DNA of 48,573 bases from Vibrio zhanjiangensis (GTDB taxonomy: Bacteria; Pseudomonadota; Gammaproteobacteria; Enterobacterales; Vibrionaceae), in contig NZ_BSPW01000006.1 of assembly GCF_030161235.1 (NCBI RefSeq), forward strand, positions 1-48,573, given 5' to 3'. A program made the position numbers and the translations under genes. Below the pieces are notes generated by a model. It was given only the letters and a program-made list of their open reading frames with translations. It made no database searches and was not told where the DNA came from. This document shows positions 1-9,722 of this stretch, piece after piece. Position 1 is the first letter of the stretch; the number at the start of each line of letters is the position of its first letter.

Positions 1-57
1 CATAAGCTGGATCAACCACTTAAGGAATTAGTTTATGTGTCCAACCATTGGGGTCCA
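1..57 (-). mobile_element. possible end of an IS3-like insertion element (inferred)
   Basis: On the minus strand the sequence starting at 57 reads TGGACCCC, then a second GGACAC block after a short gap. This looks like the TG-initiated terminal repeats of IS3-family elements. It lies exactly where the neighbouring decarboxylase-like reading frame loses its family pattern and stops. The element would extend off the left edge, and no transposase is visible in the window. This is inference from a short motif and from the truncation, not a recognised element. An ordinary rearrangement is the alternative. Confidence 0.3.
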
Positions 58-449
58 CTTCTCTCAAAAAGAAGCGATTTTCCACCATAGCTATCCATGA
101 TGGCATTTACATTGTATAGCTGCATAAGCGAAGCAGCAGCGATAGTTTCAGGAATGGGTTGAGGTACCATATTGTATACCTCGTTCATAGATTGTGGTCT
201 AAGACTTCCCTCAACAATCTCGCTAAGTGCTGAAATGACCTCTTCTGCTGATTGGCCATATTTCGGAATGCCACACTGACTTAGCTCATCATTATAGACA
301 AAGGGCTCGATAGAAAATTTAGGCCCAATGGATTGCTTTGATTCAATTTTTTCAACACCGAGAGTGAGTAATCGGATAAGCTCTTGGACTTGGCTTTCAA
401 ACTTAACTAAGCCTGTATCAAACGATACATCTTTTGCAATTTCCAACAT
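33..449 (-). pseudogene. truncated N-terminal fragment resembling a PLP-dependent decarboxylase
   Basis: The 138-residue product starts at an ATG preceded by a TAGGT-like ribosome site. The stretch around residues 78-128 (EEVISALSEIVEGSLRP, MVPQPIPETIAAA, NVNAIMDSYGGKSLLFE) recalls the N-terminal region of group II pyridoxal-phosphate-dependent decarboxylases, as I remember them. Those enzymes usually exceed 450 residues. Here the frame ends after LLFERSGPQWLDT, before any PLP-binding lysine. The break coincides with a TGGACCCC sequence that may be an insertion-element end. The fragment is probably inactive. The family assignment is tentative, and an intact short gene of unknown function cannot be excluded. 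Confidence 0.4.
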
Positions 450-780
450 CGTTTTTACCTAGGTTGAAGGGTAACTACATGCATCAACAAACGCAAACAA
501 GAAAGCCCTGATGTCCTTGGTGTAGTGCTTAATGAGTCCTTTACTTCTTGTGGTAGGTGCCCTAGTTATTGGTTAAAAAATAACAAGAGGCATCAGCATT
601 GCATATTATTAGTTACTTATTTAGTGGAAAAACATGAGTATGCATGAATAAATCAGGCAGGTGTTAATCTCTTTTATAAAATTTTTTACACATTTATTTT
701 TATTATAAAAACAATAATATATCTATCATTAACAAATTGGCTACCATGCTCTTTGGTACTTTTCCTTAATAAAATAAAAA
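450..780. other. intergenic region, no gene seen
   Basis: This AT-rich spacer lies between the 5' end of the truncated decarboxylase-like gene and the terminator of the pha operon. I found no convincing reading frame, RNA gene or repeat. It probably carries the promoter of the left-hand minus-strand gene, but I could not fix one with confidence. Confidence 0.5.
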
Positions 781-805
781 GGCCCTGAGTCATTCACTCA
801 GGGCC
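772..805 (-). terminator. Rho-independent terminator of the pha operon
   Basis: A perfect 10-bp inverted repeat (GGCCCTGAGT at 781-790, ACTCAGGGCC at 796-805) has a 5-nt loop. On the minus strand it is followed by a T-rich run (772-780). It lies 20 nt downstream of the phaC stop codon, as expected for the end of the phaBAPC transcript. Confidence 0.92.
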
Positions 806-824
806 TAGTTTCCGGCAATAATGC

Positions 825-2606
825 CTAACTCGCACTTTCATCAATCGGAAGTACTTGTTTAACATAGTTTCCAGGCGCGGAACCCAAAACGCAGAACTGT
901 TCACTACCAATATTGAATGGCTCACGTCTCTCTTCCGGGCTAAAGTTTAGTAACCATTGATGCCAGTGTGTCCACCATGAACCTTCTGAGTGGCTAGCAT
1001 TAGCGAGCCACTCATCGGCATTTTCATCTAAACTTTCATTGGTCCAAAAACCATACTTGGTTTTGTCAGGGTGATTTATTATGCCAGCAATGTGGCCAGA
1101 TTCTCCCAAAACAAAGGTTTTGTTGCCACCCACATTTAACGCACCACGATATGTTCCTTGCCACAAAGCGATATGGTCTTCCTTAGTCGATACAAAATAA
1201 CTCGGGACTTTTATCTTATTAAGATCGATCCATACTCCACCAATTTTAACGCCTTTTTCCTTAACTAACTTGTTGTTAAGATATAATTCACGCAGCAAAA
1301 AGTTATGGCAAGCAGCACTGACATTCGTACTATCACTATTCCAATAGAGCAAATCAAAATCGACTGGACTCTGCCCCTTGAGATAGTTGTCTACATAATA
1401 GTTCCAATACAGACTGTTTTCTCGAAGCAAGCTAAAAGTGACGCTTAGTGAACGCCCATCCATATAACCTTTGGCATTATTCTGCGCTTCAATGGCATCA
1501 ATGATGGTATCGTTAATATAGGCGCCAACCTCTCCTGGCTGAGAGAAATCAAGTAATGTCGTGAAAAAGGTCGCACTCTTGATGCGTTTTTTCATTCTCT
1601 TAGCTGCGTAATACGCAATGGTGCTCGCTAACACCGTACCACCGATACAATATCCAGCCGCATTAATCTGTTCTTGACCAGTTATATCTTCAATTGCAGA
1701 CACTGCTTTTGCGACACCTTCGGTAACGTAATCTCCAAATTCAACCTTGCTCTGATTTTTTCCTGGATTACGCCAAGACATCATAAATACCGAGTGTCCC
1801 TGTTCCAGTAACCAACGAACGAGAGAGTTCTTCTCGCGAAGATCGAGAATGTAGTATTTATTGATAAATGGAGGAACAAAGAGTAGAGGCGTAGCATGAA
1901 CGGCCTCTGTAAGAGGTCGGTACTGGATAAGCTCAAAAAGATCATTGCGATAAACAACATCACCAGGAGTATTTGCGACATCATCTCCTAAGCGAAACGA
2001 GTTGTTGTTTGTCATCCTGATCTTGAGGATGTCCGCACTCGACTCTACGTCCTCTTTTAACTGTTCAAGCCCTGACAGCAGGTTCTTGCCGTTTTGCTCT
2101 AGAGTCATTTTCAACAATTCAGGATTGGTCGCAATAAAGTTACTTGGTGACACAGCATTGATAGCTTGGCGAGAGAAAAAGCTAATCCGCTCTTTCGCTT
2201 TCTCATCAAGCCCTTCAATACTATCAATGGTTTTCAAATACGTTTGGCCAAAAAGCAGGTATGACTGCTTAATAAAATTATAGAAGATATCATTTTGCCA
2301 TTCTTCATTAGAGAATCGCTTATCACCCTTCTCTGCTTCTACAACTATTTCGCCATTTTGTGCTAATGCAACATTTTGCCAAATTTGAAGCTGTTGCTGC
2401 CACCACTCAGCTTGAATTTGTAATAGTGCAGCTGGCTGATTTGCCGCACTTTCGAAAAGTTTAGAGGTATCTTCGAAGTTAACTTCTTGCATTGCCTTGT
2501 TGAGAGGGGAGTTTACGGCTGCCCTGCTTAGTTCGAGATCTTCCCACCATTTTTGATTGGTTTCTTGAAGCTTCACAAGGTAGTCCGAAAAGAAGTGTTG
2601 ATACAT
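825..2606 (-). CDS. phaC: class I polyhydroxyalkanoate synthase PhaC
   Basis: This enzyme polymerises (R)-3-hydroxyacyl-CoA, normally 3-hydroxybutyryl-CoA, into PHA on the surface of cytoplasmic granules. The 593-residue length fits class I synthases. The lipase-like box GYCIGG carries the nucleophilic cysteine. The C-terminal part has an aspartate in STKEDHIA and the histidine in GESGHIAGI, completing a Cys-Asp-His triad. I chose the ATG at 2606 because AGGAG lies 8 nt upstream; an upstream in-frame start at 2651 would add 15 residues without a comparable site. It is the last gene of phaB-phaA-phasin-phaC and is followed by a strong terminator. The assignment is secure from motifs and context. 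Confidence 0.95.
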   Translation of the reverse strand: MYQHFFSDYLVKLQETNQKWWEDLELSRAAVNSPLNKAMQEVNFEDTSKLFESAANQPAALLQIQAEWWQQQLQIWQNVALAQNGEIVVEAEKGDKRFSNEEWQNDIFYNFIKQSYLLFGQTYLKTIDSIEGLDEKAKERISFFSRQAINAVSPSNFIATNPELLKMTLEQNGKNLLSGLEQLKEDVESSADILKIRMTNNNSFRLGDDVANTPGDVVYRNDLFELIQYRPLTEAVHATPLLFVPPFINKYYILDLREKNSLVRWLLEQGHSVFMMSWRNPGKNQSKVEFGDYVTEGVAKAVSAIEDITGQEQINAAGYCIGGTVLASTIAYYAAKRMKKRIKSATFFTTLLDFSQPGEVGAYINDTIIDAIEAQNNAKGYMDGRSLSVTFSLLRENSLYWNYYVDNYLKGQSPVDFDLLYWNSDSTNVSAACHNFLLRELYLNNKLVKEKGVKIGGVWIDLNKIKVPSYFVSTKEDHIALWQGTYRGALNVGGNKTFVLGESGHIAGIINHPDKTKYGFWTNESLDENADEWLANASHSEGSWWTHWHQWLLNFSPEERREPFNIGSEQFCVLGSAPGNYVKQVLPIDESAS

Positions 2607-2662
2607 GTTGCTACTCCTATGATCGGAAAAAGTGCCGCTCTGAAGCGGCACAATAATCAGTA

Positions 2663-3010
2663 TTATGCGGGAGTGACTGTTTTGAGGTTTTCCGTCGTTA
2701 ATTGGTCAACATCATCTTTGAATTCTTTCGCAATAGACTGTAACTTATTGCTATCATCCATCATTTGCTGTGACAGTTTTGAAAGAACCGATAGTTGCTG
2801 GCTATTAAACGCGGCAAGCGATGTTACATCCTTAATTTCACTCGCTGCCTTCATTTGAGTCAGGCCCATCTCGCTGTAGGTACGAATCGCACTAAGTTGA
2901 AGCTCAGTTAAAACCTCAACATTCTTGGTGACAAGCTTATTGAATTTTAGATAAGGCTCTAAACTTTTTTCTGTTTGATCTGTAAAAGATTTAAAGAAAT
3001 CAGTATACAT
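2663..3010 (-). CDS. phaP: phasin family protein (PHA granule-associated)
   Basis: The 115-residue, mostly helical protein begins MYTDFFKSFTDQTEKSLEPYLKFN, a typical phasin start, and is rich in heptad-like hydrophobic spacing. Phasins coat PHA granules and control their size and number. It sits between phaA and phaC in the same operon, with an AGGAG ribosome site before its ATG. There are no catalytic motifs. Position in the pha operon supports the call as much as sequence does. Confidence 0.9.
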   Translation of the reverse strand: MYTDFFKSFTDQTEKSLEPYLKFNKLVTKNVEVLTELQLSAIRTYSEMGLTQMKAASEIKDVTSLAAFNSQQLSVLSKLSQQMMDDSNKLQSIAKEFKDDVDQLTTENLKTVTPA

Positions 3011-3064
3011 ATTCTTGCTCCTAGGTTAATTCCATTACTATTGGCTTAGATTCAATGTTTGAAC

Positions 3065-4273
3065 CTAAGTGATTGACTTAATAACCACTGCCGTTCCCAT
3101 GCCACCGCCAACGCAAAGCGAGGCAACACCATAGTTGCCATGTCTTCTGTTAAGCTCATGGACTAAAGAAACTAAAATTCGATTCCCCGAAGCCCCAAGC
3201 GGATGGCCTAGCGCTATTGCTCCGCCATTGACGTTTGCTTTTTCCAAAATGGAACCCGCAGGCACATTGTGGACTTCGGCAAGTTGATGAATCACGCCTA
3301 AAGCTTGAGCAGCAAAAGCTTCATTAAGTTCATAGACATCAATATCGTCAGCTGATAACTCTGCTTTACTCAATGCTTGTGTCACGGCTTCTACAGGACC
3401 TAGCCCCATAATCTCTGGCTCTAGCCCCGACTGAGCATAACTTACAATTTGGGCCATTGGTTGGAGACCATACTCTTTAACTGCACTTTCACTCGCGACA
3501 ATAATGGCACTGGCACCATCATTAAGTCCCGAGGCGTTTCCGGCAGTCACTGTTCCCTCTTTATCAAAAGCAGGACGTAATTTTGCCAAAGCTTCAATCG
3601 AGGTGTCGGCTTTAGGGTACTCATCAGTAGCAAAATTAATCATCTGTTTCCGGTGCTTAACCTCGACCGAAATGATTTCATTTTCAAACCGACCAGCTTC
3701 GATCGCCGCGACAGCTTTCATTTGACTTGAGAGGGCGTATTCGTCTTGCTGCTCACGAGTTACCCCCACTCTGCGCGCAACATTTTCAGCTGTCATCCCC
3801 ATGTGATACTGGTTAAATACATCTGTCAAGCCGTCATTAATCAGCAAATCTGTCAAACTCATATGCCCCATTTTGTGACCATCACGAATTTGACTGGGCA
3901 CACCAAAAGGAATTTGCGACATAACTTCAACACCTGCAGCAACAACTACAGAAGCATCACCACTACGAATGTGGCTCACAGCGTCCATAACCGCCTTCAT
4001 GCCACTTCCACAAACCATGTTCACTGTATAGGCAGGCACACTAGGAGGAATATCGGCATAAATGGCAGCTTGGCGTCCAATACCCATGCCCTGCCCCGCG
4101 CCAACCACATTGCCAACAATAACTTCATCCACGAGACTGGGTTTAACATTTCCAGCTTCTAACGCAGCTTTAATTGCCACAGAGCCCAAAGTCCCCGCTG
4201 ATAATTCCTTTAGTGCCCCACCAAAGTTACCAATTGGCGTTCGCTTTGCAGCAACAATATAGACGTTTTCCAT
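3065..4273 (-). CDS. phaA: acetyl-CoA C-acetyltransferase (beta-ketothiolase) PhaA
   Basis: This thiolase condenses two acetyl-CoA into acetoacetyl-CoA, the first step of PHB synthesis. The nucleophilic cysteine is in [12 protein letters not shown]. The other catalytic signatures are [21 protein letters not shown] (histidine) and the C-terminal CVGGGMG (second cysteine). The 402-residue length is typical. The ATG at 4273 gives the usual thiolase start [13 protein letters not shown]; a GTG three codons upstream is possible but adds nothing conserved. It lies between phaB and phaP in the operon. Confidence 0.95.
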   Translation of the reverse strand: MENVYIVAAKRTPIGNFGGALKELSAGTLGSVAIKAALEAGNVKPSLVDEVIVGNVVGAGQGMGIGRQAAIYADIPPSVPAYTVNMVCGSGMKAVMDAVSHIRSGDASVVVAAGVEVMSQIPFGVPSQIRDGHKMGHMSLTDLLINDGLTDVFNQYHMGMTAENVARRVGVTREQQDEYALSSQMKAVAAIEAGRFENEIISVEVKHRKQMINFATDEYPKADTSIEALAKLRPAFDKEGTVTAGNASGLNDGASAIIVASESAVKEYGLQPMAQIVSYAQSGLEPEIMGLGPVEAVTQALSKAELSADDIDVYELNEAFAAQALGVIHQLAEVHNVPAGSILEKANVNGGAIALGHPLGASGNRILVSLVHELNRRHGNYGVASLCVGGGMGTAVVIKSIT

Positions 4274-4287
4274 AACCACCACCGAGA

Positions 4288-5028
4288 TTAATGCATGTAT
4301 AAGCCGCCGTTTACAGATAAGGTTTCACCTGTAATATAGGCGCCAGCGTCACTGACCAAAAACGATACAGACTGGGCAATCTCCTCGGGCGTAGCCAGCC
4401 TTTTCATTGGAATTTGCGCTTTAATTGATTCCAATATCTCAGGTTTCATTTGCTCAACCATTGGCGTACCAGTATAGCCAGGGGCCACAACATTAACGGT
4501 TACACCGCTTCTTGCACCTTCGGCTGCCAGAGCCTTTGAAAAGCCAATCATTCCTGCTTTCGCTGCTGAATAGTTTGCTTGACCAAACTGCCCTTTCAAG
4601 CCATTAACAGAAGATATATTTATAATGCGACCATTACCTTTTTCACACATTGCCTCGAATAAAGGGTGTGTTACGTTAAATAGACTGTTTAAATTTGTGT
4701 CTATCACTTCTTTCCACGCTAGAGGGGTCATCTTCTTAAACGCAGCATCACGAGTAATGCCAGCGTTATTCACGACGACATCAACTGTCCCTTCTTCTTG
4801 CAAGAGGTTTATTAGCCGCTCTGCACATTGCTCGGTGTTAGTCACATCAAGTTCAAACAAGCGAACTTGGTCTTGACTAAACTCCTTTTCGTTAAACCAA
4901 TCCAACGCACTCTGATAACTACCTGTAGAGTATGTTGCTATGACGCGATAACCGTCCTCGACTAACTGCGAAGAAATAGCAGAACCTATACCACCTTTCG
5001 ATCCTGTGACTAAAGCGAGTTTTTTCAT
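4288..5028 (-). CDS. phaB: acetoacetyl-CoA reductase PhaB (SDR family)
   Basis: This NADPH-dependent short-chain dehydrogenase reduces acetoacetyl-CoA to (R)-3-hydroxybutyryl-CoA for PhaC. The Rossmann motif is TGSKGGIGSAI near the N-terminus, and NNAG follows at about residues 87-90. The catalytic serine is in NISSVNG, with YSAAK supplying tyrosine and lysine. The 246-residue length matches the family. A GGAG site precedes the ATG. It is the first gene of the pha operon, so the operon promoter should lie just upstream in the long AT-rich spacer. Confidence 0.95.
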   Translation of the reverse strand: MKKLALVTGSKGGIGSAISSQLVEDGYRVIATYSTGSYQSALDWFNEKEFSQDQVRLFELDVTNTEQCAERLINLLQEEGTVDVVVNNAGITRDAAFKKMTPLAWKEVIDTNLNSLFNVTHPLFEAMCEKGNGRIINISSVNGLKGQFGQANYSAAKAGMIGFSKALAAEGARSGVTVNVVAPGYTGTPMVEQMKPEILESIKAQIPMKRLATPEEIAQSVSFLVSDAGAYITGETLSVNGGLYMH

Positions 5029-5667
5029 GTATGAGACTCCATTATTAATAGCCTTTCCATTTAATTATCTGCTATTAACCGATGCTTCAAATAAAGCCAA
5101 CTAACGTTATTAACTTACATATTAACCAAGATACAACTAGCCTTGCTCTTGTTGTTTTAAAGTAAAGGCAAAATATGACAGTTCAAATACTTTTTATTTT
5201 TAGTTGCATAACATTGAAGGAGATCGCATATGAAATGAAATGTTATCCCAATGTTAACTCTGCATAAGCATTTGTTTTAGTTTGAATTTATTTAAATAAC
5301 ACTTTCCATTTTAAATACTAAGTCAATGTTTATTATGGATTTTTCAATAATTATTACGATTTCATCATTCTTATCTTCCGACTCACTATATTATAATCAG
5401 TCATTTTATTAATATATTATGCTATTAAACCTTAGTTTAATCTTGTAATCGTTTTCAATTTATAATTATATAATTAAATAAGGTAAGGTAATGTTTGATA
5501 TGAATTATTTTCATAAAACTTATTTTCGACTAAAGTCGTATTAGAGCAAGATGATTTGATGAGAAATTTATAATTACGTTACTAGAAAATAAGAAATGTG
5601 AAACCGCTTTACCTAAGTTTACTCGATGAAAGATAAATGAATTTTGTTGGTGATATTTTGTAAAGAA
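5029..5667. other. long AT-rich intergenic region upstream of the pha operon
   Basis: About 640 bases without a convincing gene separate the pha operon from the T6SS cluster. The stretch is strongly AT-rich and should hold the phaB promoter. I could not single out one promoter or any RNA gene. Confidence 0.5.
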
Positions 5668-5701
5668 AAGGCACAAATGATGAAAACTTCAGTTGTGCCT
5701 T
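5661..5701 (-). terminator. terminator of the tssJKL operon
   Basis: A 9-bp inverted repeat (AAGGCACAA at 5668-5676, TTGTGCCTT at 5693-5701) encloses a 16-nt loop that can itself pair weakly. On the minus strand it leads into TTTTCTTTA. It lies 45 nt downstream of the tssL stop codon. A second imperfect dyad at 5720-5750 overlaps the end of tssL. Confidence 0.75.
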
Positions 5702-5745
5702 GTGAGATGATACTGAGAAAGTGAAACACGATAACGTGTCGCGTT

Positions 5746-6537
5746 TCACTGAAAGTTATTTAACAAATTTTGGAATTTCGTATCAATTATAACGTAGGTG
5801 ATTAGGTACATAACAGAGAATAGCAAGGCTGATATACCAAGTGTCACTTTAGGCGGGATAACGCGCTTTAAAGGCTGCTTTAAGTATTTCGCTTTCAAAT
5901 TAATCAAAGAAACCTTCTCATTTTCTACCATTCTTTCGTCTTTGATTAACCGATAAATGGTATTGGCAATATCCGCGAGCTTTTCCTGCCCTCTTTCCTC
6001 TCTACCGTACTTGCCCCTAAAGCCAAGTTGGATAAGAACATAAAGCAACTCAATTACATATCTATACCTTCTAGGATCAGCTTTCAACCGCTCCAATATG
6101 GTAAAAAACTTATCTCCACCAGACGTTTCATTATGAAATTCAGCCAATAAGCTATTTTGACTCCAATTACTGTTTGCTCCCCACTCTTGGCGACATACTG
6201 CCTCATCGATAGCAGCACACAAGCAATAACGTATAACCAAAACTGAGGCCCTATCGACCTCCATCTCATTCAATTTTCGCTCGCCTTTGCGAATTTCTCT
6301 TGCTATCTGCTCCCTGAATGGTTGCGGATCTTCCAACCAAGGAATGGAAGACATACAAGAAAGGCTGGCAATTAACCATGAAAACTGGTCGACAAGTGGG
6401 TTAACGCCCATTTTTTCAATATTAGGATCTTTAACCGCGATATTTCTAGACAAATCTGGAGCTGGCATGACCTCCATAGGCTTGCCCAGATCAGGCTGAA
6501 ACAAAACAACCGTTACATCGTTATCTATGTAGCTCAT
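5746..6537 (-). CDS. tssL: T6SS inner-membrane protein TssL (DotU family)
   Basis: TssL is part of the TssJ-TssL-TssM envelope complex and recruits the baseplate through its cytoplasmic domain. The protein has the DotU fold pattern (NPLVDQFSWLIASLSCMSS, then RYCLCAAIDEAVCRQEWG, then LLYVLIQLGFRGKYG) and one C-terminal membrane segment at about residues 234-252. There is no OmpA or peptidoglycan-binding extension, so it is a short TssL. I prefer the start at 6537, where ATGA overlaps the tssK stop. The longer frame from 6552 would reach further into tssK. It is the last gene of its operon. Confidence 0.93.
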   Translation of the reverse strand: MSYIDNDVTVVLFQPDLGKPMEVMPAPDLSRNIAVKDPNIEKMGVNPLVDQFSWLIASLSCMSSIPWLEDPQPFREQIAREIRKGERKLNEMEVDRASVLVIRYCLCAAIDEAVCRQEWGANSNWSQNSLLAEFHNETSGGDKFFTILERLKADPRRYRYVIELLYVLIQLGFRGKYGREERGQEKLADIANTIYRLIKDERMVENEKVSLINLKAKYLKQPLKRVIPPKVTLGISALLFSVMYLITYVIIDTKFQNLLNNFQ

Positions 6538-7859
6538 ACTCTCACTGCCCACAACTGTAGCGACAAATTAGCGAACTCACCGGACACATGAACTGCGATC
6601 GCCGAAGCTTTCTCCAACGCTACCCATTCTTCACTTGCTCTTTCCAACTCAAAATAGGTATAACCAGCATGATAAGGCAGTGCACGCGGTACGACTGGCA
6701 TTGGCTTAATCCCAATTCCAGGTAGCTGAAGATTAATGAGATCACGAATATTGTCGATAGAACCAATCTTAGTTTGACTAACAAACTGTGTGTGAAGAAT
6801 ATCCAATGTAACGTCTGCCTTAACGGCCAAAATAAGCGTAGCAGACTCAACAACTTTTTTGTCTGGGATAACCGCTGTCCGAATACCAAAGCTTTGTTCT
6901 TGAAGAGTTAACGGTATTGCTCTTTGCTCAGACATAACGCTTAAAGTACGCTTCGCATGATCTAATATTTTAGACAGGCAGAGCGTCAAATCCCCGTGAT
7001 TATATTCAACAAACTCAGGAGGCCTGCGTGCCGTAGAACACAAGGTGGATAGCTCACCTTCTACTTGCAATAGCATTCGATATAAAGATTCTGGATGTAC
7101 GCCTTCTACACTAGAAAAATGCCAAAACAACGGTTCATAACGATTGAGTGCCTGCAAAAGCATAAAATCCGATACTGTTGATACGCCTTGCTGATCGACA
7201 GTTCCCAGCCGCTCTACAATAGACTCCGCCCTATGCTTTAACATAGAAGCAAACTCATTGGTAAACTTGGCCAACAAATGCGACGCTCTAATATCGATAC
7301 AAGTAGGGATATAGCGATCATCTAGAACGATGCTACCGTCCGCCTTGACTTCAGAAACTTTAAGTATGGGGATACCGGTATACGCACTTCGATCCTCATC
7401 TTCATACATTAAACAGAACTTGAGCTTACCCACGGCGATATTTGCTGTATCTTCATTGTCATAGCAAGAATCAACGGCATCTTGATAACTGACTATGTAA
7501 CGGGCATCATCTCTATCGGACCCAAATAACTCTTCCCTCTCAGATGGAAGTGGGCAACAAAGATAAATCACTCTATCCGTTACCGATGGATCGACCTCTT
7601 TCACTTCTGGAACATTAGCAAGCAGCGGTAAGTCAAAAGGTGTTTTATCTTGCAATATACCTGCTGCACTCGTCACCGCAATTTTGCCTTGTGTCAAAAG
7701 CTCAGTGTTGATTTCTAGCCGATTTACTCCCCAGTATAGAGGTGAACTGCCGGAAAACAACATGCTACTGCGCTTAGACTGAGACCTGTCTAATTGTTGG
7801 AAATGCTGTGGCTTCATAAACATACCATCTTGCCACACAACTGGATTATATAGTGACAT
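6534..7859 (-). CDS. tssK: T6SS baseplate protein TssK
   Basis: TssK connects the baseplate to the TssL-TssM membrane complex. The 441-residue protein opens with NPVVWQDGMFMKPQHFQQLDR, the family's hallmark N-terminus, and continues with the expected RASHLLAKFTNEFASMLKHR region and a C-terminal ARALPYHAGYTYFEL-like stretch. It lies between tssJ and tssL with tight spacing, the usual TssJ-K-L block. There are no anomalies. Confidence 0.95.
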   Translation of the reverse strand: MSLYNPVVWQDGMFMKPQHFQQLDRSQSKRSSMLFSGSSPLYWGVNRLEINTELLTQGKIAVTSAAGILQDKTPFDLPLLANVPEVKEVDPSVTDRVIYLCCPLPSEREELFGSDRDDARYIVSYQDAVDSCYDNEDTANIAVGKLKFCLMYEDEDRSAYTGIPILKVSEVKADGSIVLDDRYIPTCIDIRASHLLAKFTNEFASMLKHRAESIVERLGTVDQQGVSTVSDFMLLQALNRYEPLFWHFSSVEGVHPESLYRMLLQVEGELSTLCSTARRPPEFVEYNHGDLTLCLSKILDHAKRTLSVMSEQRAIPLTLQEQSFGIRTAVIPDKKVVESATLILAVKADVTLDILHTQFVSQTKIGSIDNIRDLINLQLPGIGIKPMPVVPRALPYHAGYTYFELERASEEWVALEKASAIAVHVSGEFANLSLQLWAVRV

Positions 7860-7870
7860 CTCACTGCCCC

Positions 7871-8371
7871 TTAAAAGTAAGTTTGCTCAATTCCACGCGT
7901 AGAGTCGAACGATAGTTCGCTTTCCTCTAGCTTGAGTTTCAAGAAGTACTCAGATTTCTCTTCAATAAGTTCAACCTTTCGCCATGACGAACCATTGATG
8001 TCCCGAAATGCTGCGGAAAAACCTAATGCTCTTGTCGCTGGGTCCAGCTCCAGTACCTGGTGAAGCTGCTCACCTGGCTTTAGCTGAAATTCGTAGCGTT
8101 TGATATATTCATCACCAAGAGAAGCCTTGTCGTTGTCAAATAGAGCGAAGAAATCCAGATTGCGAAATAAAACGGGAGAAGTCAGCTCATGAATACGCAA
8201 AATAACAGGGGAAGGCTGGCCTTCTTGTCGTATATTGAGTTGAGGGGAAGCCTCAATGATAAGTTCAATAGAAGAGGTTTCCGGCGTAATTCCACTAGAT
8301 TCTTTAAATTGATCCCACATTGAGCAGCCCGACAAACAAGACAGGATTATAAAATAGATAAATTTACGCAT
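7871..8371 (-). CDS. tssJ: T6SS outer-membrane lipoprotein TssJ
   Basis: The 166-residue product starts with a lipoprotein signal (MRKFIYFIILSCLSGC, lipobox LSGC). It would be anchored in the outer membrane and bind the periplasmic part of TssM. Later segments (SPVILRIHELTSPVLFRNLDFFALF, ELDPATRALGFSAAFRDI) fit the TssJ beta-sandwich. Its start overlaps the end of the FHA gene by 8 bp, so translation is probably coupled. Confidence 0.93.
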   Translation of the reverse strand: MRKFIYFIILSCLSGCSMWDQFKESSGITPETSSIELIIEASPQLNIRQEGQPSPVILRIHELTSPVLFRNLDFFALFDNDKASLGDEYIKRYEFQLKPGEQLHQVLELDPATRALGFSAAFRDINGSSWRKVELIEEKSEYFLKLKLEESELSFDSTRGIEQTYF

Positions 8372-9710
8372 GTTTTTCTTTTAGCAGCCTATTATAGTTT
8401 TCTTGCACAAGTTTCTTTGTTCCAACACCATGGACGCCTTTCAAACTCTCCAAATAATGCAACTTGTAGGAGTCCCACAGCTTTTGCTTAATCAAAAAGC
8501 CCTTATTCTCATTTTTTTGTTCAAACACTATCGGATCGTACTGGCTAATACTTTGTTGGACATAATTGTTGAGTGCCTGTTCATAGAGGGATTTATGTTC
8601 GCCAATTTCATCAAGCATCTGTTCTACAAGCTCGTTGGGTGTCAACATACTTTGCTTATTGAGATCAAGCATTAAACTGATCAGGTCTGTGTCCGTCGCA
8701 GCAGGCGATTGCTTCAATTCTTCAATTTCAACCAATTCATGCTGAAGTTTGTTCATACATAAACGTAAACACATCCCCATCTGTTCAAAAAGACGAGGGT
8801 CTTCTTCCAACAGAGAGTCATCTGTTATTCCTAGTCCTTTCCTAAAAGCACCTATGATCCCCGAGTAATCTGACAGCTCTTTTCTGTCATTTTCGGTGAC
8901 TTGGTTTTCTTGAGATCGAGGTGCCAACTCTTCCCATTCTTGATTTGAAGGTTTAACAGAAGGTGTCAGTTGTTTTTGAGGATTTTTGGGGGAAGAAACG
9001 CCTACCGCTGTTTTGGCTGAACTAGCCGCTCCGATGGTGCGAGTATCATCCCCTGACATCCAATCTTCTGGAATTAGATTTGGAGCATCGAACTCGGAAT
9101 ACACACTTAGGCTGTCATCGACTAGCTGACGAGATGATTCATCGATCGAAACCATTTTTTGAGTTTCAGTTGTTTCTGTTTTAATCAAGTGATCATCATC
9201 TTTTTCGAGAGAAAACTCGAGATGAGCAATGGGATCTGACAAGTCAAAGTCGTCTGACTGAGTTTCTAAGAAAATATCCTCTAAGGTCCCTTCATGCTCT
9301 AATTCAAACTCAATTTCTTCCAAATTTGCTAATGGATCTTTGTTATCGCGATCTGGGGTAATATCACAAGCAATGTCTAAGGTATTAGCCTCTCGCTCGA
9401 CACTCACTGATAGCTCGTACTGCCCTAGAGTTATAATATCCCCTTCATGAATAGGAACAGGCTGATTTTTCAGCAACTTATTACCATTTACGATCAACCC
9501 ATTGGTGCTGACATCACTGATATAGTACGCATCACCATAGATACTAACAAGACAATGAGTACTTGATATATAACGATTGTGGTCAACTAAAGGTATTGAA
9601 CAACCAGGGTTACGACCAATAGAACCACCGTTTTCTGGTAGCTCAACAAATTTTGCTCCCGTATATTCTTCAGGATGCTTTGATACAACTATGACTAAGC
9701 GCTCTAACAA
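8364..9710 (-). CDS. FHA-domain T6SS accessory protein (TagH/Fha type)
   Basis: The N-terminal 100 residues form a forkhead-associated domain (GGSIGRNPGCSIPLVD, ISSTHCLV, SDVSTNGLIVNG), which binds phosphothreonine. A long acidic linker follows. The C-terminal 170 residues are helical, as in the TagH/ImpI C-terminal domain. In other T6SSs the FHA protein is phosphorylated by PpkA and promotes assembly; a PpkA-type kinase is encoded at 23036-25030. The start codon appears to be TTG with AGAGGGGA about 7 nt upstream, as no ATG fits. The gene lies between the outer-membrane protein and tssJ. Confidence 0.88.
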   Translation of the reverse strand: MLERLVIVVSKHPEEYTGAKFVELPENGGSIGRNPGCSIPLVDHNRYISSTHCLVSIYGDAYYISDVSTNGLIVNGNKLLKNQPVPIHEGDIITLGQYELSVSVEREANTLDIACDITPDRDNKDPLANLEEIEFELEHEGTLEDIFLETQSDDFDLSDPIAHLEFSLEKDDDHLIKTETTETQKMVSIDESSRQLVDDSLSVYSEFDAPNLIPEDWMSGDDTRTIGAASSAKTAVGVSSPKNPQKQLTPSVKPSNQEWEELAPRSQENQVTENDRKELSDYSGIIGAFRKGLGITDDSLLEEDPRLFEQMGMCLRLCMNKLQHELVEIEELKQSPAATDTDLISLMLDLNKQSMLTPNELVEQMLDEIGEHKSLYEQALNNYVQQSISQYDPIVFEQKNENKGFLIKQKLWDSYKLHYLESLKGVHGVGTKKLVQENYNRLLKEKHA

Positions 9711-9722
9711 CTCTATTCCCCT

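Noticed and set aside
5720..5750. Second dyad at the end of tssL as a terminator
   Set aside because: It overlaps the stop codon, has a mismatch and lacks a T-run. The hairpin at 5668-5701 is the better terminator.
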